The notes under the pieces are model-generated. The model searched no databases and had not been told where the DNA came from. It saw nothing but the letters and a program-made list of their open reading frames with translations. This document shows, piece after piece, positions 33,718 to 45,800 of a stretch of DNA of 64,000 nucleotides (the first letter of the stretch is position 1; every line of letters starts with the position of its first letter). Made by a program: the position numbers and the translations under genes. The DNA comes from Ceratobasidium sp. AG-K. Lineage: Eukaryota > Basidiomycota > Agaricomycetes > Cantharellales > Ceratobasidiaceae. The stretch spans positions 4,314,571-4,378,570 of the forward strand of contig JAWNGF010000003.1 of the NCBI GenBank assembly GCA_037039685.1, given 5' to 3'.

Positions 33718-36472
33718 ATGTCGCAGCGAGCTCCTGGCACGAAAAAAGGCAAGGGTAAGGGGAAGCGGCCCCTGTCCAAGCACAAGGCAAAGAGAGTCGA
33801 GAGTAATGCGCAACTTGAGCAGCTAGAAAAGGCGGTGGAAGAACTTGTAGGTGCGAAAATATCTAGTATCGTCTCATAAGTGCTAACAGTTCCTTGTACA
33901 GGATTTAGAGAACGACTATTCGTTATTCAATGATCTGCCAATATCGGCTGCTACGAAAAAGGGTGAGTTCTAGGCGTGTATAACATAACAAGAGGCTCAC
34001 GCATCCAAGGTCTCAAGAAAGCCTTCTACACAGACATGACGGATATTCAAGCGAAGACTCTACCGGTATCACTCAAGGGTAGGGATGTACTTGGCGCTGC
34101 ACGAACCGGTAGTGGCAAAACGCTTTCATTTCTCATACCTGTCCTCGAGATCCTTCACCGAAGGAAATGGGGGCCACAGGATGGGCTTGGAGCGTTGGTT
34201 ATATCGCCTACTCGCGAGCTGGTAAGTTGATCAAACTCGAACCATTGCAGGATGCTAATTCGCAACTAGGCTATTCAAATATTCGACGTATTGTGTGCGA
34301 TTGGGGGATACCACACATTCTCTGCGGGTCTAGTCATTGGTGGAAAGAATCTCAAGGACGAACGTGATCGATTGTCGAGAATGAATATTTTAGTTGCAAC
34401 GCCTGGTAGGTTGTTGCAACATATGGACCAAACTGTGGGCTTCGAGTGTGACAACTTGCAAATTCTTGGTGCGTTTGAAAGGCCTAACGGAGGCGTGTCT
34501 GACTAACGCAAATGATGTAGTTCTTGATGAGGCGGACCGAATTTTGGATATGGGTTTCGCCAAGGCCCTAAATGCTATTGTCGGCCACTTGCCGCGGGAA
34601 CGCCAAACCTTGTTATTCTCAGCCACTCAAACTGATTCGGTCCAACAGCTTGCTCGGCTCAGTCTCAAAAACCCTACGTACATTGGAGTGCGAGAAGATG
34701 GCGCAGAAGGCTCTGGGGTTACGCCAAAGAACCTGGAGCAACACTATGCGATATGCCCTCTCGATCGGAAACTCGATGCACTCTTTGGCTTTATCAAAAC
34801 ACACCTTCAATCAAAGGCGTTGGTCTTCATGTCTAGTTGCAAACAAGTTCGCTTCGTCTTTGAGACGTTTTGCAAACTTCATCCTGGGGTACCTCTCATG
34901 CACCTTCACGGAAAACAAAAACAAACCAAACGTCTTGACATCTTCCAAAAATTCGCCTCTTCCAAGCACGCCTTCCTGTTCGCCACCGACGTTGCTGCCC
35001 GAGGCCTCGATTTCCCCGCTGTGGATTGGGTACTCCAGCTTGACGCACCGGAGGATGCTGATACTTATGTCCATCGAGTCGGACGCACGGCACGATATGA
35101 ACGAAAGGGCCAAGGATTGTTATTCCTGTGTCCAAGCGAGGAAGAAGGGATGATTGCGGCCCTCAAGGACAAGGGGATCGTCATCCAGCCCATCAAGATC
35201 AAGGAGAGCAAGCTTGCGTCCTTGGAGAATTCACTGCAAAAGTTTGCATTTGAAGATCCTGATATCAAATATCTCGCTCAACGAGTAAGTGCATCTCGCA
35301 TTCAGTTCTTGGATCTCTCTAATGCGGTTTATCTAGACGTTTGTTTCATACGTCAAATCCGTATTCTTGCAGAAGAACAAGTCAATCTTTCAGCTCGACA
35401 AACTTCCTTTGGAAGAATTTGCGGCTTCGCTTGGCCTTCCCGGGGCACCGAAAGTCAAGTTTGTCGACAAGGAGATGGCCAAGAAACGCAAAAATGTGTC
35501 AAGGCAAGCTCAAGTCGCTGCAGCCCAAGCGGACCTGGACGACAGCGACACTGGTGCTGAGTCCGAAGGCGACGACGAAGTACACAGCAAGGGACAACTA
35601 GCCGACGCACAAGCCAGTACCACCCAGCCAACGTCCAATGTGAGTCGTAACCCACCTGCCATTCCGAGTAATATTAATACCTGCTTCAGGCTAATACAGT
35701 CCGAACCAAATACGACCGCATGTTTGAGCGAAAAAATCAAGGAATCTTGTCGGAACACTACACGAAGCTCGTCGATCACGGAGATGACGATGCAGAGCTG
35801 GAGGACGACTTTATCACCCTAAAACGAGCCGATCACGATCTTCCCGACGACCATCGTGCCACTGTGCCTTCAGCGCTTCTTGATAAGATTGACCACGAGG
35901 ACCTATCGAAGCGGAAATTGAAGATCGGGCAGTCTAAGCGTGCGATGCTAAAATACAAGTCTGGGGGAACGAAGCTTGTTTTCGATGAAGAGGGGGGTGC
36001 ACATCCTTTGTACGAGATGCAGGATGACTCTGCGTTCAAAGCCGAAGCTGGAGGTGATATCCTTGGGGCCGGTAAGGTTTACGTCGACGAGATTCGTACT
36101 CAGATGCAGGACGAGGACGTGTTGGACAAGGCAGAAGCCAAGGAGAAGAAGAAGGAGAAAAAACGCAAGAGGAAGGAGCGTGAACACGAGATTGAGGTAT
36201 GTATTGCATTGACCAGTCCGGTCTGCGTGTAGCTAATGCTGTTGAAGGCCGGAAGACGAGCGGCAGGACCTGTAGTCCCGGATCAAGAAGACGAAGGCTA
36301 TGTCTCACCAGATTTTGGAGATCTCTTATCCGAGACAGAGGATTCTGCCACTGTATACCAGCCACCCCCGAAGAAAATCAAAGGTCCTACACCTTCCTCC
36401 AAATGGGGTACAACGCACGACCTCGAGGACGACGAAGCCCTAGCCTTGAGAATGTTGCGCGGGGAAGCTTAG
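33718..36472 (+). CDS. DBP4: DEAD-box ATP-dependent RNA helicase DBP4 (Hca4 / DDX10)
   Basis: Nucleolar helicase needed for early 18S rRNA processing. Starts [20 protein letters not shown]. All helicase motifs are present in order: Q-motif region [11 protein letters not shown], motif I ARTGSGKT, Ia SPTREL, Ib [61 protein letters not shown] and [14 protein letters not shown]. The tail after the core is long, acidic and lysine-rich ([19 protein letters not shown]), as in Dbp4. [20 protein letters not shown] is the Dbp4-type C-terminal extension. Introns interrupt motifs cleanly and remain in frame. Stop 36470-36472. Confidence 0.95.
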
Positions 36473-36766
36473 CTCGCTTGCAGGACCTATGTCTAGCATT
36501 ATCTCTCTTATTTTGCTTCGTCCGCGGTCGTTGTATATTTAAAGTCGTAATTTCAGATTGATCTCAAGTCAACAAGCGCTCAATGTTGGGTTGGGTCACA
36601 TGAGCGGTGTGGCACTTCCAACGACCACTCCCACCTTTGGTACACTTATACTAAACCGGCGAACTCAGCGTTGTTGCTGTATGCCACTCGCCGCAAATCA
36701 AGCGTACCACATATTTTAATGCATACTGACCGCATCCAACTGACGACCATCGCCCCTATAAGTGCA

Positions 36767-38654
36767 ATGACGGAACACCGAGAAGCAACCCCGGACCTAC
36801 CTGAGGCACTCGATACCTATCAAAAGTCTGCGTATAGACTTCGATTGAAACTTGGTGTCTCATTTTTCCTGTTTGGGCTAATGAATAATGGTGAGTAAAT
36901 CGAGTAATTGCCGTGGGGGCGTAGCATAGCCTAACAATTCTGGCCTGTCAGTTTTGTACGTTATTATTCTTTCAGCTGCCCTAGATCTGGTACCACCTTC
37001 GACTCCCAAGGGTATAATTGCATTCTGCAATATTGCCCCCGCTTTGGTAAATCAGATCATCGATGCAGGCTATGCAAACTTCAGGTTCTCAATGTCCGCA
37101 TTTTGATCACCAGATAGCCAAAGTTGGATGGCCCTACCTCCTTCGGGGCAGGATCCGGTACACGAAACGTTTAATGAGCTGTTGCGCACTCAGTGTCAGC
37201 GGAATGCTCATTGTAGCGGCATTCGAAACATTGTCGGCTCGATTATTGGGCATCGCGTTTGCCTCTTTCGCTAGCGGGTTAGGGGAGCTCACGTTTTTGC
37301 AACTCTCAACCACGTATCATCCAAAAAGTATTGCTGGGCATTGCGTCGGATATTTTGCCAGTGGCACAGGAGCTGCGGGGCTCGTTGGCGCGGGGCTGTG
37401 GTGGGAGCTCAGGGGGCTTGGTGTGCGGCTGGGAGTAGGCTTGTCCGCGGTGAGCACGTTGGCATCTTAAACTTGTTTGAAGTAGTTTTATATCATCTCA
37501 CAATACAGATATTACCCTTCGTTATTCCCCTCGCATACTTTTTTGTTCTTCCTGCGCCCGGCGATTACACGGCCATAATCGGCAGCGGAGTTGAATGGAA
37601 CCACGCGGGATCTGAGTATACCGCCCTTCCAGAAGATGAGATCGAAGCTGAAGGCACAAACCCGGTTGGGATAGCCTCAGCAGTTGCACCCCTGCCAGCA
37701 CTTACTTCAGCAGACAAATGGCGCCTTGTTCGCCCACTACTTGTAAAGTACATGCTACCTCTTTGTAAGTTTGATGCATGCCTCGATATAGCTAATATTG
37801 ACAGCAAGTATCAGTTTGTGTATATGTCGTATGTACCTTGGTTTCTTTTATTGCTGAATTATACTCACGGTTCCAAAGTTCGAGTATACTATTAACCAGG
37901 CAAGCAAATTCTAGTATCTCGTAGCAAACGACTGAACTCGTGTCCAGGGTATCTCACCAACCCTGGTTTACCCGGTTCCCGACGTGAAACAGCACCCAGT
38001 GTTGGGACGAGTTGTAACGTCCTTGCGTGATTACTATCCTCTGTGGCAGGTCAGCGATTCAGCTTTTTTTTTTTCTTTCATTCCAGCGCGACTTTGGGAT
38101 ATCCAATGCTAATCGCATTTGCTCGATCAGCTCATCTACCAGGGGTTTGTTTTTCTTTCCCGTTCGTCCATATCGCTGGGTCTGCCCGCACTTCCAGCTC
38201 GGCTCCTGGCTGCTCCTGCCGTAACCCAAGCTATCATTATGACAACACTTGCGCTGGAGTCATCAACTGGCTTTCTTTCTGGAAATCAGCCCGAGTCCAC
38301 AACTCAAGGCTTCGTCCTCCCAATTCTGATGCTGCTCATCGCAGTCGAGGGTATCTGCGGCGGCCTTGCATAGTAAGCCGAGCTTGCTTTTGGCCACGTT
38401 GCAGTGCCAGGGCTAATCATAATACCAGCGTCAACGTGTTTTATCGCGTGGGTCAGGACAGCGCTCGAGCTCCCGATCGAGATGACTTGCCTTCCCGAGA
38501 ATTGGCCCGCCAGGAGCAAGAATTTCGCATCGGCAGTATTGGATTTGCAGATAGTTCTGGGATCCTTATTGCATCTCTAATTGCGATGCCGACCGAAGTC
38601 GGTCTCTGCCGTGTCCAAGTTGAGCGAGGGAAGCTTCTATGTAAAGGATTGTAA
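36767..38654 (+). CDS. BTN1: BTN1 / CLN3 (battenin) vacuolar membrane protein
   Basis: Homologue of human CLN3 and yeast Btn1, a multi-pass lysosomal/vacuolar protein linked to pH and basic amino-acid homeostasis. Family blocks include VSFFLFGLMNNVLYVIILSA then ALDLVPPSTPKG; LLGIAFASFASGLGELTFLQ; SGTGAAGLVGAGLWW; VKYMLPL; and EYTINQGISPTLVYP. Later come RDYYPLWQ, FLSRSSISL and, at the C-terminal end, FRIGSIGFADSSGILIASLI. A hydrophilic loop around LPEDEIEAEGTNPVG sits in the middle, as expected. ATG 36767 gives an acidic N-terminus (MTEHREATPDLPEALD). Multiple introns; stop 38652-38654. Confidence 0.88.
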
Positions 38655-38719
38655 AGTGAAATGGGAGACCGCCCTTACCAAGCGCCGGACCGCTCATCAG
38701 ATTGGCCTATGGATCTAAG

Positions 38720-39989
38720 ATGAGCAACTTAGCGCCTCAAAATACGGCAGCTGCCTCGTTCACAGGTACGACTCCCACTCAGCACTTTAGAGTCGGGTTG
38801 AGCACACTCGTCCCTGTCGCCACCCTCTGTTCTCTCGCCCGTCGCCCCCATCACCCCCAGAGAACATGCGTTTCACCCCTGCGCACCACACTGGCAAGGC
38901 GAAACCCGGTATTATCAACGGCCTGAAACTTGCTAGTCATGTCTCAATGTCATGTGCCACAGCCTTCCATTATACTACGAGTGGCGTGAGTACTTGCGGG
39001 TCGAGCAAAGATTTCATCTCACGCCTCCACTTTAGCTGACTCCAAACGATGGAAGTGGCTCACGCTCGGTCGAGAATGTCCATGAGGTAGGCAAATTCCC
39101 TTATGCCCAACGGTTCAATTCAAAATACGTACAAATTAGATCGTTTCAATCGACGATCCACCTGAAAGCACTGCTTATCTGAAGATTCCTGCCGCGATGG
39201 GCCGCGGTAGCCGACGGAGAGACCTTATGTCCAACAGGGCATACGCTGTTTCAAGCGGGTTTCTCCCAGAAAATTCTCAACCGATGCTCCCTCCCGCCCT
39301 ATTCAAGTCCTCAAGCCAAACTACAGGCAAGGACTGCTTGAACCTGACTGTTGCAGACCTTCGCATGCTCTGGCCTGGCGCAAAGGCACGACAAGTGTCC
39401 ATCACACAGATCGAATGGTACGACAACGCCAGTGCTGGTGGAAACTTCCTGCTTTTGCGTCTTTCGTCCACCACTCCGCGTGTCCCTCAGTGGCTGAGAT
39501 TGGAGCGTCGCTTTCAAGACTTGAGCCTAAAAGGCGCTGCCGCATTGTTACGGCCCCTTGGACGTTTCTTGGTGGACGACTCAGTCGTACTATCCTCCAA
39601 TTTTGATGCTCTAGTAACCCCTGAAGAATGCCATCGTACACCACGGGAAACCTTCAGCAATTCGACTCCCTTGACTTTTGTCCTGGACGTTCTTGACGCG
39701 GTCCGTGAAAACTGTCCGACTCACTCAATCGGATCCGTAAGAGGCGTCACTTTATGCTAAGCCTGCTGTGTGTTAACCCACTCGTTCACAGATGACTGGT
39801 GACCGTCTCTTCCTTTCAATCATTATGGATGCCGTGCATCAGTTCTACGCTCCGAGCGACGTTTCAGATAATAAAATGATCGCACAACCCAACAATCCAT
39901 GCCGCATACTCGAACCCCTCAATCACCGGAAAGCTTGTAGCAAAATCGCGCAAGAAGTTGAAATACGGAGTGAATGGGAATTGGTGTAA
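38720..39989 (+). CDS. NCW-family protein 1 (uncharacterised; putative active-site residues lost)
   Basis: First of four tandem paralogues. Starts MSNLAPQNTAAASF; short exons give FHYTTSG, LTPNDGSGSRSVENVHE and IVSIDDPPESTAYLKIP. The family core follows: VADLRMLWPG, ITQIEWYDNASAGG, FLLLRL and WLRLERR, then LTFVLDVLDAV, SIGS and, after an intron, GDRLFLSIIMDAV. Copies 2-4 have a His just before the FLLLRL-like strand and an Asn-Cys-Trp where this copy has Gly-Asp-Arg. Here both are replaced, so if the family is enzymatic this member is probably inactive. The frame is open throughout and introns are clean, so it is not an obvious pseudogene. Function unknown. Confidence 0.65.
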
Positions 39990-41009
39990 CATGTGTAAGC
40001 GAGCACACGTCATTTACCTCTCTAGGACTGACAAAGCCGTAGTATTAGCTTAATTTCTGGATACTGAGGGAATGGCCTGGGCTATGATATTTCAAGAGTA
40101 CTTGATGGCCGGTCGCTGCGTTGGGTTATATGCGCCCCGATTCGGCTGGAAATTGGCTAACACAGTTGAATATCATGAAACCACATACGTTATTCTTTCG
40201 TATTCTTTCGTATCCCCTCGTATCCTTTTATACTTGCTTGATCGCGCAAGGACACTACTTAGCGGACTAGTGCTCTGTACAATAGTGTAACAATCTACCT
40301 GAAAAATTCCCCCTGTATTTGAAACATCAATTCAATCCTCTGACGATTTCTGCTCCAACTGTCCTTTGCTCGGCCGCCCTCATCCAACGAAACCATAGAT
40401 AGGGTAGAATCACAAATACCAGCTGGATCACCAACAGACATGACGTAATCGATTCTCACACAAATTTGGCGCCCATGTGCTGGCAGGGGCCCGAAACGCT
40501 CATCTCGGCGTCTCGTTCAACGTGCCCGGCTCTTGTTCTAAAAAGCTTGCCCAAAAGCCCCTGTCGGCTACTTCAAAACAAGCAAGATATGCTAAGGCGG
40601 TTCAGAATCCCAGCCCCTATTCAGGGATTTTGGCCACGCTTGAGCCTCCTGTTGGAAAGCGCCTCTTGAAGGCTGTTCAAGCTTTTGGTGCCTAGCACAA
40701 CCAAGAGATGCTATAGATACCCCTCTGTCGTACTCAAAGCTCGAGGTGCCTTTCCAACTATCTCACGTGTATTACCTTGTGGCAATTCCTTGGCAGTATC
40801 TTGAAGCCGTGCTCAACCATCGGAACCGGCCGTGTCACACTGCAAGCCATCCAATGGTCCTTTCGTATAGTTCCCCAATTGCTAGCTGTCTTCAGCACAC
40901 GTTTGATGCGACGTTCCATCTCCTTGAAGGCCATATTCCAGTGAGTCTTGGATTCACAGTTTACCCATGCGTAACTTAGCCAAAGTGATTCCTTCAGGAC
41001 GAGCTGTTA
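39990..41009. other. Intergenic between NCW-family genes 1 and 2
   Basis: About 1 kb. An open stretch at 40477-40695 ends LLKAVQAFGA but has no start context or homologue I recognise. A second at 40746-40979 could be an upstream exon of gene 2, because a donor at its end splices in frame to 40997. Neither is strong enough to call. Confidence 0.35.
40191..40230 (+). repeat. Imperfect 10-bp tandem repeat, four units
   Basis: Units are tattctttcg, tattctttcg, tatcccctcg and tatcctttta. The first two are identical and the next two diverge. A minor local repeat in the 3' flank of NCW-family gene 1. Confidence 0.7.
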
Positions 41010-41848
41010 ATGTTTAGCGCTCTTCTTTACCCCCCAAACGGTTGAGTTCGTGCCACTTTATCTCAACATTCGGGCATACTGCAGAGAGCCATCCGAATAC
41101 TTCGAATAGCTTTACCAGCGATGAAAATAGTAAACGCCACTGGGGCGTCCAACCATTTCTGGCCGCATCCGCCTCTTCCCATCAAGCCCTGAATCAGCTC
41201 AGAGGACTACAAGTTCAAGCCAGCGACCTGTGTAATATCTGGACCGACCGTATCACTGCCCACTTCCGGATTTCGCACTTCGAGTGGTTTCGCGGTAGAG
41301 CCGGTGCGCGCCACGAATTCCTTATATTTGGGATTGAGAACATCGGGGTGGCTGGGAATTATGGCAAGGGCCTCTGGCTGAGGGTAGAGCGCCGTCCTAC
41401 CGAGGAGGTTAAACGAAGACGGGATACCCTAACTCGATTAGTTGGATGGCATGAAGCCTACGATCTCGTTACCGTGTCCCACCAAAGGGGAAACCTGTTC
41501 CACAAAGATGATATGGGCGCCGAATTGGTTCAGGCTTCGACGGAGCTTGGCCAGAATGTCACGTTATCTTATCTCATTAATGTCCTGAAGATTATACATG
41601 ACGAATCGCATGCTTATCATCTCGCAGGGGTATGTATTACTACATCTTCTAGCTTTTAGTTGAGACTAATATTATTACTGTAGGCGAACTGCTGGTTCTA
41701 TGCGTCGACCATCGCTGAGATTGCGTTATGCAAAGCTCAAAACGATTGGAACTGGAAGCCCCTTCGAGGTTTCGATCACAGGAAGTCCAAAGAGTGGGTT
41801 AATTGGACTCAGTATCGACTGATCATGGAACGGGTCAAGCAACTGTGA
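41010..41848 (+). CDS. NCW-family protein 2 (uncharacterised; candidate thiol enzyme fold)
   Basis: A proposed first exon MFSALLYPPN (41010-41040) splices over a 44-base intron to ESHPNTSNSFTSDENSK. The core reads VQASDLCNIWTDR, ISHFEWFRGRAGARHEFLIF and LWLRVERRP. Then come LSYLINVLKIIHDESHAYHL and, in the last exon, GANCWFYASTIAEIALCKAQ. The conserved His (codon 41312-41314) starts a hydrophobic strand and the Cys (41690-41692) starts a helix, in the same order as in copies 3 and 4. The loop between WLRVERRP and the C-terminal block is longer than in copies 3 and 4. It ends IMERVKQL, TGA 41846-41848. The start is uncertain. Confidence 0.6.
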
Positions 41849-42897
41849 TCGACCCTCTAGCTTATTGACTTAAAAATCAACCGGCAGAAGTCCAGTATTT
41901 ATTACACCCGGATATCTTTATATCGATTTGTTAGCACACACTTCATTTCGTCGCCCAGTTCTTCGGTCCCTTTCATGCAATCAAGTAACTATGTTATGTT
42001 GTATCTTATGGAGACGTATATGCGCTTGAATAAATACCTCATATGCTTCCCAATCTCTGACGGCTTTGGGTATGCTTCACCAAAGTCCGACCTCACTTTG
42101 AATTTAGCTAAATCTTCAAGTGGCGGTATACCAGTCCTGTTGCACGTGAGTTCTTACAACCAGCTCAGCCCTTGTCCGGGAAGCAAATTTGCCTTTCCCA
42201 CGCGAACTTAACCGCGCCACGACACCTCGGGCACGCGACTGTTAGCAGCAGGTTACTTCATCTAATGTATTCGTCCACGACGTCAGATTCAGTTTTTTTT
42301 GTTTTTTTTCGGGCCGATGATGTAGTTGGTTCGGACTACGAATCTGGGGCGGGGTTCGGGTTAAGAGCCGGACTTTAGCACAGGGTGAGGATGCCCCTCT
42401 TGGAGAGCTGCATCATCTGAGTAATGAAGCGAGTATGAGAGGAATGTCTATGTGATAGGGCATTAGTTTGAACACAGGCCATTCCCCGCAATAGATAATT
42501 GTATGAGTACGTTACGCCCCACTAGCGTTTGGTCTATTGTTTCGCGCGCGTCTCATGAATGACATTGCAAATGAGAAGTGCAAGGTCCCTTGGAGATGCG
42601 GGTCTACTACCGGTTTGGCACTCGTGTGTCCTAGATGACGATCGACCCTCGGGAAAAAGCAGCAGCTTCCGGTAGCTGAGCTAGGAAATGATACCCCTAT
42701 CATCCACTTTAATTTCACGATCATCGCTCATCGTTGCCTCAAGGCTGACCCTCGTGGCAACGTCGAGCGCCTGAGGGCAGCTCCAGAGACCCGTGTTTCG
42801 TGGCGTAAGTACCGCATCCCATCCCCATATAGCAGGTTCACGCGGTCCCGGACTCCCCAGATGAACCAGCTCGTCAACGGTGGCCTTCCTTGACGCC
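41849..42897. other. Intergenic between NCW-family genes 2 and 3
   Basis: About 1 kb without a supported gene. An open stretch at 41975-42211 and a T-rich run near 42295-42310 are present; neither has recognisable content. Confidence 0.45.
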
Positions 42898-44053
42898 ATG
42901 CTAGACAAGAAGAATAAGCCCAGGTTGAACACCGTACACGGTGTAGTATTTGGCGCGCTTCCTTCACTCGCACATTTATTTGGGTCGGTATGTGTGGCTT
43001 TTACCTAGTTCACACACCAATCTGATTAACCACGCTTCCCACAGATAGACGCGGCAAGCCCTCCCTATTCCGCCTTGGATAACGGATGGACCATGGTACG
43101 AATGCATATCTGAATTTAATGGAAAATGCTAATTCATTCGCATATATTCAGGTCACCCCCGTCAGCAGTGGACCACTTCTCCGTGATTTCCCCCTGCTTC
43201 CAGTTGATCTTAAGACAACTTCGACAAGAATCTTGGGATCTATCATAACGTCCTTCAAAGCAATCCCAAATACTGAGACGTGGCCAATGACCTCAACATC
43301 AATTGGGCTCTCCCGGCAGTATTTTGATCGCAAAGCTGTCTTTCGGGTGCGATGTGAGGATCTGGCCGATATGTGGTTCGCCTTGCCAGGTTCGGGGGGC
43401 ACAGTGAGGACCTTGGAGTGGTATCGAGATATCAGTGGAGTGGCACACGAGAGTGTCGTACTTCAAGTGACTGGCACTCCTGGAGCACTCTCCCAGCATG
43501 AAGAAACGTGGTGGGTGCGCCTCGAACGATACCCAGGTATGTGTCAATGATCGTCGGATATTAACCTGAATGAGGTTGGACTAATTTTTCGTTGCTCATA
43601 GACGGGGATTTCGCTATGCTCTCTCGTGAAAAGTTCCGTGTTATCGGGCCAGAGTCTAAAACGAGGGCTGAATTAACATTCCCTAATAACGGAGTGTCCT
43701 TTGCGCATGTCGTTCGGATTCTAAAGATTATTCATGAAGTCTCCCCTCACTACTTTGTGATCGGCGTACGTGGAAACTTCCTCACCGCTCTCCATTACTC
43801 TGACAATGCGTTGGGTATGTAGGCCAACTGTTGGTTCTATGCCTCGACGATTGTCGAGATGCTAGACTTAAGCGATTCAGGACATTGGACCAAAGGAGGA
43901 GGACTGTCTCTCACTGACCATCACATAACCAAAGACGTCAACCACCAACAGCATAACGAAATTGGCCAACGGGTACGCAAGCTTCTACCAAATTCTACCA
44001 AGAAAGCGAAGCGTTCAACGGGGAGCTGGCACAATCTGATTTCTACGTCATGA
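42898..44053 (+). CDS. NCW-family protein 3 (uncharacterised; candidate thiol enzyme fold)
   Basis: Exons give MLDKKNKPRLNTVHGVVFGA, then IDAASPPYSALDNGWTM and VTPVSSGPLLRDFPLLPVD. The core is VRCEDLADMWFALPGSGGTV, LEWYRDISGVAHESVVLQV and WWVRLERYP. The next exon is DGDFAMLSREKFRVIGPESK through VSFAHVVRILKIIHEVSPHY; the last begins ANCWFYASTIVEMLDLS. The paired residues are His (43446-43448) and Cys (43829-43831). The tail is basic (RVRKLLPNSTKKAKRS). It is closest to copy 4, with the same exon layout. There is no signal peptide or membrane segment, so it is probably cytosolic or nuclear. Function unknown. Confidence 0.7.
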
Positions 44054-44777
44054 ATTCAAGTTAATATAAGCCAGTAAATTTGATGGTGAGCACGATATCA
44101 ATTACTCTATGCATTCCGCATAATTGACCAGGAACCGATAGCACCGAAAAGGGAACATGTTATCCAAATCAACTGAAATCAGCGACGCGACCCAATCATT
44201 TTGCTATATTATGCCTTTACCTATCACTTTAACAATGGCTTCTCTTCGACTGAACATGTCCTGGGATAATATTTATGACTTCTACCATGGACGATTTACG
44301 GTACCGCCGGAACGCCGCCTTTTTCGATCTTCTTGTACTTTTAGCATGTCGTACTTCGCTGAAGCCTGCATTTCCTCCATCGAAGCTATGGTACCATAGC
44401 ATAACCTTGTATTACTACTCCTAAATTATAGTAATAATAAAGTATCATATCTGTACCATTCCTAAACGTCACTACGTTTCCTGTTTGATATGTAGCACAT
44501 AATGTAAACATCGAAAGCAGTGAAACTCTACCAGTAGCTGAGCGAGTCATAGTGCCCCTATCACGGATGAGATGCCGTGATCTCCGACTGTTGTGGCATC
44601 ATTGGACTTCGCCTTCTCCCTGCTCAAGGGCCTCGAGGTGTTGGCCTCGTGGTGACGAGCGCCCGGGTTACACTCCACCTCGTCATAAAATAAGCAATCC
44701 ACCCCACCCTCATATAGCGCTTTCTCATACGACCCGTGTTCCCCGTGGGAGCCCACCCAACAATACCTTCTGTCATC
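44054..44777. other. Intergenic between NCW-family genes 3 and 4
   Basis: About 0.7 kb with no supported gene. Short open frames on both strands around 44150-44400 and 44550-44760 have no recognisable product. Confidence 0.45.
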
Positions 44778-45800
44778 ATGGCATACCGAGTATCTACGCC
44801 CAAGTTATACACCGAAGCCCAGCCTGCAACTATTGGGACATATCCATTGACTCAGCCATTCGGACCGGTATGCCTAACCACATACGTGCATCACACTTGT
44901 TGACCACCTATGGCTCGGGCAGCTGGACTTGTCCAAGCCCCCTCTATCCCCCCTAGACAGTGAATGGACCTTGGTGAGTGCATGGCTTTGGACTCGATTA
45001 TACCTACTAACGGCCCGCATATACCTAGGTCACACCTGTTAGCAATAATTTTGCACAACTTCCAGTCGACCCCAGTACCAGTTCGAGAAGAGCTCTGAGA
45101 CCGATTCTATCATCTCTCAAAGCGGCTCCGAATACCGATACATGGCCGAAGCGGTGCTGCGACCAGAAGCCTTTGCGTGTGCGGTGTAAAGACCTTTGCG
45201 ACACATGGTTTGCACCGCCAGGCTTGGGGGGTACTGTGCGAGGTTTGGAGTGGTATCGGGAGGATTTCGATCGAATGTCGCATGAGAGCATCTTGCTTCA
45301 AGTCACGGGAGAATCCAGTGTGGCCAGCCAGGATGAGGAAATGTGGTGGGTACGACTGGAAAGATATGCAAGTAAGCTGGGGATTATAATATACACATTG
45401 GCCTGGACTAACTTCTGCTTGGTTTCAGGAGGGGACTTTGTAACCTTTTCCCCCGAGAAACACCGAGTGGTCCGTCCAAATACTAGACTGAGAGCCAAGA
45501 TGACGTTCCCTCATGGGGTTTCATTCGATTACGTCGTTCGTGTGCTAGAAGCCATACACCAAGTGTCACCGCACTACTTTCTCATCGGCGTACGTACTGG
45601 AGTCGTATACCTTTCTCCAGTACTGACTCGACATTGGAAAGGCAAATTGCTGGTTCTTTGCGTCTATGATCGTCGAAATGGTAGATCGAACTCGATCTGG
45701 TGTTTGGGTCAAGGGAGGCGGGCTCGTCTCGACCGATCACCGAATAACCAAGGGCCTGAACTATCACCAGTGCAAAGGCATAAAGCAACGCGTACCCTAG
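44778..45800 (+). CDS. NCW-family protein 4 (uncharacterised; shortened C-terminus)
   Basis: Exons give MAYRVSTPKLYTEAQPATIG, LDLSKPPLSPLDSEWTL and VTPVSNNFAQLPVDPST. The core is VRCKDLCDTWFAPPGLGGTV, LEWYREDFDRMSHESILLQV and WWVRLERYA, then GDFVTFSPEKHRVVRP and VSFDYVVRVLEAIHQVSPHY. The last exon starts ANCWFFASMIVEMVDRTRSG. His is at 45281-45283 and Cys at 45648-45650. The protein stops at QRVP (TAG 45798-45800), about 23 residues before the end of copy 3. Basic sequence resembling the missing tail is readable in other frames just downstream, so the tail may have been lost by a small frameshift. The core is intact. Confidence 0.7.

Noticed and set aside
40477..40695. Open stretch ending LLKAVQAFGA
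   Set aside because: No start context, no splice partner and no similarity to the neighbouring NCW genes. It may be a relic but cannot be supported.
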